A stretch of DNA of 18,663 nucleotides from assembly GCA_004335635.1 (NCBI GenBank), contig QAXH01002348.1:1-18663 (forward strand). Reading direction: 5' to 3'. Each line of letters begins with the position of its first letter. Position 1 is the first letter of the stretch. Below are positions 1 through 11,400 of the stretch, piece after piece. Both the position numbers and the translations under genes were made by a program. This DNA is from Chloromonas sp. AAM2. Taxonomy: Eukaryota > Chlorophyta > Chlorophyceae > Chlamydomonadales > Chlamydomonadaceae. The notes beneath the pieces are model-generated. The model did not search any database and was not told the origin of the DNA. It was given only the letters and a program-made list of their open reading frames with translations.

Positions 1-312
1 ACAAAACTGGGCTACAAGGACACGGCGGAGAACATTCTGGCGTACCAGCGGCGCACAGATTTCCTGGCTATGATGCGGCGGGAGGATGGGCAGTGGGGCG
101 TGGTCATGCCACGTAGCAGGGGCGCACACTATGTGTACCACGCATCCATCATGCGGCACGACAGGTCGTGGAATGATGGCGCAGCGCTACTGGACAGCAG
201 CGTGGAGGCGCGGCGCGAGGGGCGCATGTGGGCCAGTGTCCACAACACCTTGGGGCTCACAAGGCCGCCACCAGTGCGCGACTGGTTCAAGCAGCACACC
301 GTCCGCTCCTAG
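1..312 (+). CDS. 3'-terminal coding part of an unidentified upstream gene
   Basis: Frame 1 is open from the first base to a TAG stop at 310-312, giving 103 residues. The composition is that of an ordinary folded protein, unlike the rest of the window: it has Trp, Tyr, Phe, Arg and His spread throughout, with stretches such as YKDTAENILAYQRRTDF, GQWGVVMPRSRGAHYVYHAS and a C-terminal VRDWFKQHTVRS. The first internal ATG is at 70, but the open frame continues upstream to the window edge, so 70 is unlikely to be the true start. The gene or its last exon begins outside the window. I do not recognise the family and assign no function. It lies on the same strand as the giant gene downstream, about 2.07 kb away. 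That it is coding is fairly secure; its left limit is unknown, and a splice acceptor within the first bases cannot be excluded. Confidence 0.7.
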   Translation, partial: TKLGYKDTAENILAYQRRTDFLAMMRREDGQWGVVMPRSRGAHYVYHASIMRHDRSWNDGAALLDSSVEARREGRMWASVHNTLGLTRPPPVRDWFKQHTVRS

Positions 313-2386
313 AGGTGGCTCCAGACTGGACAGACATGCTGACAGGGATTGGACAGGGAATGCAAGCCGGTATGCAGGCACCATGCACCAGACACATGCA
401 CTGAAACATGTTCATGTTGACGCTTAGACACACATATGGCATGCACGATTGAGACGCAGACGCATGGACATGCCCAAACATACTCCATTTCATTGCTTTT
501 AGCCTTGATGATCAGATTGGGGCGCTGCAGGATGAATGACTTTTGGGCAGAAACGGTTTTCAAGAAACGCAGAAATAACGCACAAACTCGCAGCTTTATC
601 AATTTCTGAGTATGCACGATGCAAGTGCTAGCATTGGGCTCGCGATTGCAGCAAGCTTCATTCGATTCTGGTACGCCAATTCTTAGAAACGTGTAACGGT
701 TTCTGGCAGTTTCAACACAGAAAATGGAGGGGTTCGCGAGACGCACTGAACTTGAGAACCTTACGTTTTGTAGTCACCAGGGTCATCTACCAGCTGGCAA
801 AGTTTGGTAACAAGTGCGTCTCGCCAACATGCCCAAAAATTGAGGGGGGTTTTGGGATATGGATATGACACTGGTCTTCCCCATGAGGATAGACAATGGG
901 CAGCATCATTGGTGCTGTGACGGCTGACAAGCGATTCACGAATTGTTGGCTGCTGCTGACTCGGCAACTCATTCCCCAGTGTAATGTCAGCAGCTGTTGC
1001 TCCTGCTGGATGGTGAGTGCGTTGAGCGTGCGGTGAACTCAAAGACCTTCCCTCGCTTAGGAAGCATGCAGATTCACCTGCGAGAGCATGCCATTCTCAC
1101 CAGACTCTGCATGCCAAGCCTTCTTGTATGCAAGCCTCAAGTTGCAGCTCAGTGCGTCAATCACATCAAGCACGGAGGTGCAGCATACAGCAATTCACGC
1201 AGATACCCGCATTGACCATTCATTGGCCATGTTCCTGCCCTTGCCCTTGCCCATGTCTGGCTGTTCGCCCTTGGATCAGCAAACTGCACTGAATTGGACA
1301 GTCTGCACGTACTGTTAGGCTAGATCGGACTGGTCATCCACCTTTGTGGCAAGCTGACAGTGGAAGACATTCATAGAATGTTCTTCACTTCAGCCAGCCA
1401 GCCAGTCAGTAGAGTAGTGACTGAGTTTGGCATTCACCCCTCGTAAAACCTGAGTAGTATGATGTAGGGGATATGCTGTGTAGCGGGTTGATGCGAGCAG
1501 ACTAGGTCTCTTGAAAACAGACGATGACATGCAACCAATTGACGGGTTGAGTTATGCTGCTGCCTTCTTCTATGTTTGCCATGCTTTCGTAATACTGCAC
1601 AAGCTCTTTCCCCTTCAGTCCAGAGTGTTTGCAGAGTGTGCTACCCAGTTTACTTGTTCACTTGTAAGTTGCGTGTGGGGAAAGCGAAGTGTCTTCACAG
1701 GAGCGGTCAGGATCTGTCTTGCACCACCACACCCCAGTTGACTCAGTCATGGTATTCACCACCGTCTACCAACATACAGCGTCTGTACACATACATCAGC
1801 ACACTGGATTCAGCGGTGTTGACAAGGATTGTCCCAGGACTGGCACTCATTCAACTCCTCTACCCGGTGGATGAAGTGTGTACTAAACCATACAGGACAA
1901 ATGGCAACACACCGGTGCCAGTGCAGGATACTCAAAGTGTCCAAAAACTGGCAAACTTTTTTTTCCAGTCCGGCTGGCCAGCTGCATTTGCAACCTTCGC
2001 CCGTTTTGCGTGACACGTGCATTGCTATTGCGCAAATCGGAGGCATGACAGCGCGCATGCACTCATCAAGCCACATACCCTTCATGTGTCACGAATTGCT
2101 GCGGCTCACACAACGATCTCGCAGCCGCGGATTTGAATTCATGAAATCTTGCTGCCGGGGTTCTTTTTGAGTTGACGGAGGACCTCAACCGCAGCGGACC
2201 GGATTCATATCAGGTGCGACTGCTTGCCATGGCTGCGCCACTGCTGCTTCCAAGGCCAGCACTCGTTGAGCAATACTCTGGCATGCGTGCAGGGTTTTGA
2301 GCTGGCAACCTGTCCGGCAAGGTGGCAATGCCCTTTGATGCCTACATACCGTACACTGGGTGCTGAGTGGTGACGAGGCAGACACC
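313..2386. other. Intergenic region: presumed 3' UTR, spacer and 5' flank of the giant gene
   Basis: I find no convincing gene in these 2.07 kb. Open frames on either strand are short (at most about 145 codons), overlap one another in several frames, and have no repeats, domains or splice-supported extensions. Bases 313 to about 720 probably form the 3' UTR of the upstream gene. A CATG-rich stretch at about 370-480, a short CAGC tetranucleotide run at about 1391-1405 and a run of eight T at about 1959-1966 are the only simple-sequence features. No tRNA-like cloverleaf, terminal inverted repeat or TATA box was evident. The promoter and 5' UTR of the giant gene should lie toward the right end. 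Additional non-coding or small coding exons of that gene here cannot be excluded. Confidence 0.5.
692..696 (+). terminator. Candidate TGTAA polyadenylation signal of the upstream gene
   Basis: TGTAA, the typical poly(A) signal of chlorophyte nuclear genes, occurs 380 bases after the TAG stop at 312, in a locally more A/T-rich stretch (about 480-760) suitable for a 3' UTR. A second TGTAA lies at 980-984. A pentamer occurs often by chance, so this rests on position and on the inferred algal origin. Confidence 0.35.
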
Positions 2387-2478
2387 ATGCGCCCAGGGGG
2401 CACAAGGGGAGACAGGAACGAGCGTCACCTAGCCTTGATCCTCAAGTCTTCTCGTCCCCAGACAGGCAACAAGACTAG
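2387..2478 (+). CDS. Proposed first coding exon of the giant gene
   Basis: ATG at 2387 is the first ATG after an in-frame TGA at 2336-2338, and it sits in a favourable context (GACACCATGC). It opens 30 codons plus two bases, beginning MRPGGTRGDRNERHLAL, hydrophilic and basic. The exon would end at AG|GTCAGT (donor at 2479), and its phase fits the acceptor ending at 2791. An alternative is the donor GTGAGC at 2532 joined to an acceptor ending at 2826, which also keeps frame but is followed by C rather than the G seen after every other acceptor here. A separate ATG at 2641 (ORF MAEASHRSHDV...) has good context but ends at TGA 2776-2778 without a usable donor. The exon is a best guess; the start could also lie further upstream. 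Confidence 0.4.
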
Positions 2479-5400
2479 GTCAGTGACGTCAAGCAGTCGA
2501 TTGACTGGGGACCCGTTTGCAGACAAGCATGGTGAGCACAGGAAAAGCAGGCAGCGTGGCTTAGTTGCTTGTCAGGCAGGGCATGGCATGCTATCCCTTC
2601 ACACAGAAACAGTCATTTGTGCCATATAGCAAGAAGCAGCATGGCTGAAGCTAGTCATCGTTCTCATGACGTTGCACTGACCTTGGCAGGCAATCCTTGG
2701 ACTCCTGGCCAACTCTTGGGGCTCATCAGTCCTGCACAACAGACTCCCAGCACACCTAGTTACACACTTCTTAAGTGACCCTTACATGCAGGTTGATACC
2801 CTGGAGGCCTGCTGGCTACCGCCCAGCCCCTGAGGATTCAGACTATGAAGGCGAGGAGCCTCCAGCCCCACTCCCAAAGGTTCCCGTCTTTCACGCACCC
2901 CACCGCGCTCGCAGCCGCTCAATCAGCCCTGGTGCTGGCCGGCATTCCAACGGATCTAAGCAAGGGGCCGATAATGGCCCACCACCACCAGGCAAGCAGC
3001 CCCATGCCTCACAGGCAGATCACAAACCAGCATTACATGCCTATGTGCATGCTGTCGGGAATGTGAGCACCGGCACGGCAACGGGAACAAATGCAGGGCG
3101 CCCGGGGTATGCACAGCGAGCGGCCCGCAGGCAGACAACAGGTGGCATCCCAACTGGCCAACTGCCTGATGCAGCGCGCAATGCCACCAGAGCTGCAGCG
3201 AACTCCGTGCAGGGGCGATCTCTCCCATCACAGCCGCCTGCTACTCAGCAAAACACAGCCCAATCAATGGCCCATGCACCTGTCCATCCTGCACAATTTG
3301 CACACGACCAGGCTCAAGCTGCCAACCAGCTTCCAGCATGTGTGCCTCGTGATTCAGCTGTAGCGCGAGTGCCAGTGTCAGGGTCACATGACTCTGTGCC
3401 TCTGCGTCAGATATGGCTTGATCATTCTACGTCAGGCCAGTCAGAGCTGTTTGATGCACGAACAGGACAGCTGTGCAGGTCAACCAGCATGACTGGCAGT
3501 GCCCGCCCTGCACCAGCAGCAGCAGTAGCAGCAGTAGCACCAACACCAGCCGCACCAGCTGCGGCAGCAGCAGCGGGTGATGTAGCCTCCAAGCCACGAG
3601 TGCAACCCCAAGCAAGGGCCGCATTGCCTCCGACCAACAAGCCCGTTGCTTCCGCAGCCGGAGAGACAATGCCTGGCCCAAGCCCAGTCAAGGGGCCAAA
3701 AGTCGGTGTGCACAAGCGAACCTCCCGGCCCTTGCCAGCCAGGCGTCCGATGGGCTATGCTCAGCGCAGCCTAGTCGCGCGCCAATCAGTTGCCTCTGAT
3801 GCCCTTGCTAACAGCCAAAGCCTACCCCATGATGCCACTCAGGCGCCCCTCTCTCTGCCAAGCCAGGAGTCAGTAAATGCAGCTCTGGCAGTTGAGGCAA
3901 TTGCACAGCCCGGCCAGATGCTAACAGCAGCAGGAGGACAGGAGGTCAGCATGGCGGACGCCTCGCATGCAGGGCTTGCAGCACCAGTGCACGAGCTAGG
4001 CAAGACAGCAGAGCGCGGTGATGAGAAAAATCATGAAGTAGCTGATGATTCATGGGCAGGCCTGCTAAACATGCACGTAGGGTTAGCCGGATTACCAGCT
4101 GAGGAACAGCGGAAGACACCGTTGGCAATTCACAGTCGGGGCCAACATGCTCCCAAGCCAGCAAGCAGTGGCAGCAGCAACGGCAGCTACAGTGGTAAGC
4201 GTGCCAGCGCAGCACATGAGCTGCCTTTCCAAGGGGACACCTTCTCGCACCCAGATGCATCTAGTGGCCTGGCAAGAGGCAAAGGTTCCCCCATGGAGCA
4301 GTTGCTTGCAGGACTGGCCCATGATAGCAGCCTGCTAGGTGCATCCAGCCCAGGGTGTAAGCCAGCAGAGGACGTGCATGTTGCACCTACCCCACACCGG
4401 CTGGTGCCATCCCACATGCCAGGAACACCGCTGGAGGTTTCTCAGCTGCTATGCACGCCAGGCAGCAGCAGTCGGCATGGCAGTCGCGTATGCGTGGCTA
4501 GTAGGCAGCGACGGAGTACCGGGGAAGTGAGCGGTTCAAACTCTGCCGTGCGTGGTGCGCCGTCTCTCACTGCCGCGTCTCCTGTATTCCGCGCCTTGGC
4601 CGTTCCTGCCATTGCTTCAGTGGCCGAAGCAGCAGACGGCAGGCAGCTGCCGCTGTCTGCCTTTGACCAACCACTCCGTTTGCAAGACCACACAGCACAC
4701 AGCCCTATGCCACGTCCTGTCACCCACCGGCCAGGCAACACCCCAAGAAGCGTGGCCAACACGACACGCACGGCTGCCCGTTCCCCGCTGCGACTACGTG
4801 CCCGCACCAATCGCACAACCCCACAGCCTGCTACCGTGACGAGCAAGCCTGCACGCAGCCTGGGTGTTCAGGCCTCGCCTGTTGGCGTTCAGAAGTCGCC
4901 AAAGGGTCAGCAGCATGCTCACGCTGACAAGTACCACTCGCTGTTGGCGATCGCATCACGGTGGGGCCGCACGCCTGGGTCGAGGCGGGGATTGCGGGGA
5001 CCGACCGCCACCCCGAAAGCTGGCGGTGACGTGGACGCTCGCACAGACCATGACGGCTTGACGGGAGCGCCGACCGGCACAGCCGTGGGTGCTACTGCGG
5101 GCCTGGTGGTGCAAGTGAGCGTGGGAGCGGAGACGCGGATGCCAGTGACGCCACAGACAGAAGTCAAGGCGCCAGGCTCTGCCCTTCGCACAATCATGGG
5201 CTGGGGGGACAGCCCAGCAACCAGCACACACACCAGCATGCGCCACAGCCTTGCAAGCGCTGTGTGCAGCCCTGCTGCCTGGCAGCCACGTGCCCCTCAT
5301 GGCACAGCTGATGGAGGTGACCGTCTTGGCTCGTTTCTCACGGAACACGGTGCGTCGCCAGCAGGGATCGCCACTAGTCCTGCTAATGTGAGCCAGGCAG

Positions 5401-8400
5401 CACACAGCGGTCGTTCTAACCGTTACGCCAGCAGTTACTCTCCAGCAGCAGACGCGCGTGGTCTGAACAGCAGTGATGGCGGGCGCCGGGCCATGCGTCT
5501 GCACATGCCAGACGTGAGTGAGGATGAGAGCTCCAGAAGTCAGGAAGGTGGTGGCTTGGGGCGGGAGCAGTTGCAGACTGGGTTCAGACGTGAGGAAGGG
5601 GGCACATGGGAAGAAGAAGAGGAGGAAGATGTGCGTTCAAGCCTGGCCATGAGCGTCTTTAGCGTAGGCCAGCACAGGCCAAGACACAGCTTGCGTTCTC
5701 CTCTCAGGGATAGCCAGTCAGTGGGCGAAGGTGGAGGGCAGCACTCTCCGTCCATCTCCCTTCAAAGCATTGATGAGGCTGCGCCACAGCACTGCAGTGA
5801 ACATCATGGCGAGCACAGCGCAGCTGATGCAAGCCTTTCCGCCCAGCAAGGCTTGGTAGCAAGAACCGCAGCGGATGTGCCTAGCAGAGCACCAACAGCA
5901 GACGTTCATGCTGCGAAGCAGGCAGAGGTTGGTGGGCAACAGGCTGCAGGCATGACTCAGCTCTTTGCAGCTGCAGCAACAGAGGCTGTATGCGAAAAGA
6001 ATGATGTCATCACGGCAGCTTTCAACATGTCGCAAGATGCAACACCGCACGCAAGCCCTGCTGCGGCGAGCTTGGAGCTAACACCATCGACGGAAGCTCA
6101 GGTGCAGACGGTTGCGACAGAGTTTGCTCAGTTGCCAGTGGCACAGCTGCTGACGGCTTTTGACGCCGCCGATGATGCAGACGTCGCGCCTTGCACAAGC
6201 CTGCATGCACCCAACGGCACATTCAGTGACTTGGCAGCAACAGCAGAGCAGTTTGCAGCAGATACAGCTGCAGAAGACGCAGCATGGGAGGCGTTTGAAC
6301 TGGCTGCACCTGCCAGCATGCAGCCAACTGCAGCAGATGATGCAGCCATGCCAGTCGCTAAAGCTGTTACGTCATCGGCATCCGTGGCAGGCTTGGTAGC
6401 TGGTCTGGAGCTGCCAGCTGCTCCAGCACCAGCAGCTGTGCCAGCTGCTCCAGCACCGGCAGCTATGCCAGCTGCTCCAGCACCAACAGCCGTGCCAGCT
6501 GCTCACCAGCTGGTCGCTGCAGCAACTGGCCCCGTGCCAATGGTTGCCTTGGCGGATCGTGTTTTTGCCGCCCACCTTCTGTCTGTTGCACATGCAGATG
6601 CCCATGTGCCCACAGTGCCAGAGGTCAGCCAGCTCCCACAAGCAGTTTCCGGTCAGCTACCACCATCAGCTACTGCCAGTGGCCCTGTACCCCCACTGCG
6701 CTCTCCCATTATCATCCCACGTGGTCTAGTGGCCATGAGGCGGCAGGGCCTGCAGCAGGCGGCCGAACCACAGCTGCAGCAGCACAAGCCACTGCCTGGC
6801 CAGCTGCAGCAGCATCAGGAGCAGCAGCAGCTGGAGGAGGGCCAGGCGAAGCACCAAACACTACCTGGGAAGCTGCATTTCGGGCAAGGTAAGCAGCACA
6901 GCCAGGCACCAGCACAGCCGCCAGCCGGTAAGCAGGTTCTGGAGCAAGGTGAGCTGGAAGCTGCTGTCAGCACGTGGGTCCGCAAGGACTTGGCGCGTGG
7001 CACTGCACCCGCTAGACGATTGACGTTGTCAGTGCCAGAGCTTGCCTCAACCGTCTCAACGGAGCAAACACAATCAGAGCTTGGCTTGTGCGTCTTGACG
7101 AAAGCAGCAGTGGTAAGCAGCAGCGATGGTACAGAGGCTGTTGCTGAGTACAATGCACTGCCCAAGTCCAGTGGCACTGGCGTTGCCAGGGGCGCTGCAG
7201 GCGAGGCAATTGCAGGGCAGCCAGCGGAGCAGCTGGGCGATGCAGCAGGTGCTGGAGCAGCAGCGGCAGTGGCAGCGGCTGCAGCCCTTGGCCAGCTGGC
7301 ATCGCCGGCCACAGGCGCTGCAATGGGTGCGTGTGGCCCATGTGACCTACTAACCCTTGCATGCAGCGAGGAAGAGGAAGAGGGTGTGGATGACACTTGC
7401 TGGCTCACGCCCCGTGCACGCAACCGTTTGAACAACGCGGCCCGCGTACCAGACATTCATGTCCAGCCGGTCGAGGCTCTGCCACCATCCCAACCAGCAT
7501 CAGGTAGCAGCGGCAGTTGCAACGCCAGCGTCAAATTAGTGGCAGAGCAGGGTTTGCATGTGGACCTGTCAGCGTGTGATGTTGTTCCTGCGGTGCCGGC
7601 AGGGGAGAAGCGGGGAGTGGTATTAAGTGGTGGTAGCGGGGCAGGTTGGCGGATGCCAGAGGCTTGGCTTCAACAGCCACCGCGGCATGCTGCTGCACGA
7701 GCGAGCAGCCAGCCTAGCCCTGGCTCTACCCTGTGGCTAACACGTGGCAGCAGGACAACGGAAATGGAGCAAGGTGGGTAGGCTGAGGGTCAACCCAGGC
7801 GCAGAGTAGTTTGCTGATTCGTGCAGGTAGCGCAGAGGATGTTCCTTATAACCCAGGGGCATTTGGAATCAGTCAATCTCTCATTATTTTTTTCTCATTG
7901 GTTAGAGTGTGGCAGAAAGCATGGGCAGCTGCAGGATGGTTTTTATTTGCCTCTGAAGTGGTTATGGTACGTAGGGGTAGATGGAGTAGACGTAGCATCA
8001 CAGTCAGTGAAAGTATGCTGCACATTCTGTTACCTTAACCACAGTCTTCAGGCTGCCCAGTTTGAATAGACTATGCTGCCTCACACAACCAATCAACTCT
8101 CACATTCACAGATCCTTTCGCATTCCAAATGCATGTGCGCAGGCCAAGAGCATGGCTCAGCAGCCAGTCACATCGCAGCAGGTGTTGCCAGCACTGTCGC
8201 CGGCCACTCTGCCCCCTGCCCATCAACCGATGCCTCACAAGCAGAGACGGCTACCGGCACCCCCACACAGCAGCCTTCAGGCTTAGTGCTCACACCTTCG
8301 GGCTTGCTGGCTGGCGGGGCTAGCGATGATGAGGCTGAAAGTCCTACCAAGGCCATGCTTGCAACCACCCTCAACCAACCACAGCACGTGGCCAGCTCAA

Positions 8401-11400
8401 GCACGCTATCCCCTCAGCCACGCCTTGAGGAAACGGTTTCCGAGTCAGCTACCAACCCTACCCCACCAGTGCCGCCGCTGCAGCTTGGGAGTATCCCGCT
8501 AAGCGTTAGCAACATTGGCATTGCTCCTGCTGAAGGCGTTAGCAGCATTGGCATCGACCGCGGTTATGCTGAACATGTTCACAACGTTGGCAGTGATGGT
8601 GATCATGTTGAGCCTGCAAGTGTTAGCAAGTCGAAGCAGGCAACACCGTTTGTACCAGCACTACCTCTGCCACGTGCCCCTTCCCTGCTGCACGAATGGT
8701 CACCAGTGCCTAGCCCAAGACAGCTCCAGCCAGCTGCAGCCACCGTACTCCTTGCCCCTCTCACTCGACTCCCGCCAGCACCCCATCTACCAAGCAGCCA
8801 GGGCGGCGCACAGCAGCAGCTGTTGGACGGCTCTGCAGCGGCAGCTATCGAGCAACTGCCTTCCAACGGTTACAATGAGGTGCTGGACCGTTGGAGTCAG
8901 TTGACCAGTATGCAGCATGCCGATCACTTGAGCGCTGCCAGGTACTTTCACGTCCGGCAATCGCCGATTTTATCGCCTAGGCAGGGCGTGTCCAAGTCTG
9001 GTGGGGTGGACAGGAGAAGCCCATCGCCGCCCGCAGCCCGCCAGCTGGCCTGGAATGGAGCAGTACCAGCAGTCTCAGCAGTACCAGCGGTACAAGCAGT
9101 ACAAGCAGTACCAGCGATATCAGCACGAACACATGTGGTTGATCATGTGCAGCTGCCACATCCTTCAAACGCCAGCCTTCTTCCATCTGGTGCCGTAGCA
9201 GCTGGAAAGCCAGACCAGCCTGCCAATGCAGGAGTTCAAAAAACGTTGGCTGTTTCCAGCCCTGTTTTGGCAGCTGCCAGCCCTGCATCAGCTGGCGCCT
9301 GTCCTGCCTCTGCTGGCAACAGCCCTGCATCGGCTGGCGCCTGTGCTGTGCCAGCTGCCGCCTCTGCTGGCGCCAACCCAGCCTCAGCTGCTGCCAGCCC
9401 TGTGTCGACTGGCGGCAGTCCAGCCCCAGCTGCTGCCTCAGCTGGCACCAGCCAAGCAGCAGCATCTGCAAGCCCTGCATCACCGTCAGCCAGCCCTGCC
9501 TTGGTGCCAACTGCAGCCGCCCAGCCGCCGCCAGTGCCAGTTGAGGTCCTGGCGCCGCTACCACAGCCAGCTGAAGCAAACCAGCCACAGCCAGCACCAG
9601 TTGAGGTCCTGCAGCCATTATTGCAGCCAGCTGAAGCAGCCCAGCCGCCGCCAGTGCCAGCCAAGGCGCTGCCAGTTGGAGCTCCGCAGAAGCTGCCTCT
9701 GTTGGCTGCTGAGCAGGCCATGGGCAAGTCACCCGTAGGCATACAGCTGCTGGCGCCTGTGCTGCCAGGCACTGGGAACGCAGGAGGCGCAGAAGCGGCA
9801 CGGCAAGGTTGCAATAGAAAGCGAAGGGCTACAGACAACGAGCTGCGCAGTCATGAAGGTGCGAGTGAATTATGGTGCACGAAACCTGACACATCTTCAG
9901 TTTGCATGATCTGCGACTCTCGACGTATTCTCAAGCAGGATTATTACCAGCATCAGCCCAATATGCTTTTGTTTCACTCAGAATTGAACACAACACAAAC
10001 ACAACACGCACATGTCACGCGTTGTTTTGGCCACAGGGGCGCTGCATGCTTCCGGTCAGCGACCACGGGTTGAAGAGAACACAGTGGTGGTGCTTGCGGC
10101 ACCTGTCCGACCCGTTGTGCCGGAGCCACGTCGCACAGCAGCTTCATTGCGACAGCAGCAACACACGCCGACATCCAAGCGACAGCTTGCCACACAGAAG
10201 AAAACCGCCCCATTGGTCGCAATCCACCTGCCAAAGGCTGCTCAAGTATCAATCGACACTTCTCAGGGCTTTGCGTTTACAACTGGCATCAATGGGCCTG
10301 CGTTGAAAGCCCCTGCCACGGCCACTAACACATCTGGCGTCGCCCCTGAATCTATCATTACGGCCAGCAGCACAACTGGCGTTGCCCCTGGACCTATCAT
10401 TACGGCCAGCAACACATCTGGCGTCGCCCCTGGACCTATCATTACGGTCGCCAATGCAACTGGCGTCGCCCCTGGTCCTATCATTACGGCCAGCAGCACA
10501 ACTGGCGTTGCCCCTGGACCTATCATTACGGCCAGCAACACATCTGGCGTCGCCCCTGGACCTATCATTACGGTCGCCAATGCAACTGGCGTCGTCCCTG
10601 GTGCTATCATTACGGCCAGCAGCACCACTGGCATCGCCCCTGGTCCAATCATTACGGCCAGCAGCACAACTGGTGTCTCCCCTGGACCTATCATTACGTC
10701 CAGCAAGACGTCTGGCATTGCACCTGGCCCTATCATCGTGTTGAAGCCTGCTGCCCCTGCCACCAAACATGCGGCCTCAGTGGCCCAGTCAGAAACCCAC
10801 CCCCTGATCACATGGCTTGCACCAGTACTGCCGGCCGCACCTGTACCTTCCAAGCGTGCAGCCAAGAAGGCAGAAGCACCACCAAGTGTGCCACAACCTG
10901 CTGCACAAAAGCTCCTTCCCACCCAGCCCAGCCTTGCAGGACCAGGCACCTCTGCGATGATCACTGCCCAAGCTGCCAGCAGCACAGCCCTGCAACCTAT
11001 TCCAGCAACCCCCAACGCTCTGCACACCACGCGGCCTGGTGGTGCATCGAACGCTGCTCCTCCTGCTGCCAGCACCGCTGCCGCGCAAGCGAACACGACC
11101 GCCAGTGGTACGCACGAGCCTACACAGGCAACTCCTGGCAGCGCATCTTCCAGTGGCAGTCAAAGATTTACCTTCAAGCTCAGTCCACCAGTGCTTTTCA
11201 AGTCGCCGTTGGGTAAGGCTGTCCGTGTGCCGGTGCAAGCAATCGCACAGGCAGGCCCATCTGAGCAGGCGCAGAAGGCGTCAGTGCAGCCAGAACTTAC
11301 AGACAGCCCAGGGGTTAGCTTCAGCTTTGATCATGCGCGCGGGAGCGTGGCGCAGATGGCGGTAGCAGCAGTCGAGACACAATCCGGCTTCAGCTTTCAG

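Noticed and set aside
309..746. Minus-strand 145-codon frame in the intergenic region
   Set aside because: It overlaps the presumed 3' UTR and the end of the upstream coding region, has no recognisable features, and competes with other equally short frames.
1391..1405. CAGC tetranucleotide run as a functional repeat
   Set aside because: Only about three to four units; ordinary simple sequence.
1576..2013. Plus-strand 145-codon frame in the spacer
   Set aside because: Other frames overlap it at similar length, it has no repeat or domain, and no splice sites link it to neighbours. A lineage-specific small gene cannot be excluded.
2482..2495. TGACGTCA-like element near 2483 as a promoter site
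   Set aside because: It lies downstream of the proposed start codon within the proposed intron or exon 1, and a single 8-base match in 18 kb has little weight.
8977..9801. Minus-strand 274-codon frame and other long antisense frames (9236-9838, 10263-11096, 14887-15696)
   Set aside because: GCA/CAG/AGC-rich DNA contains few stop codons on the opposite strand. The products are Leu/Gln/Ala or Gly/Ala strings without domain features and lie opposite well-supported exons.
7774..10036. Frame changes between long exons as frameshifts of a decaying pseudogene
   Set aside because: Each phase change coincides with an A/T-richer segment bounded by GT and CAG|G in compatible phase, which is expected of introns.
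10336..10740. CRISPR array or bacterial repeat interpretation of the tandem arrays
   Set aside because: Units are contiguous without unique spacers, are multiples of three, keep the coding frame, and lie in intron-containing DNA.
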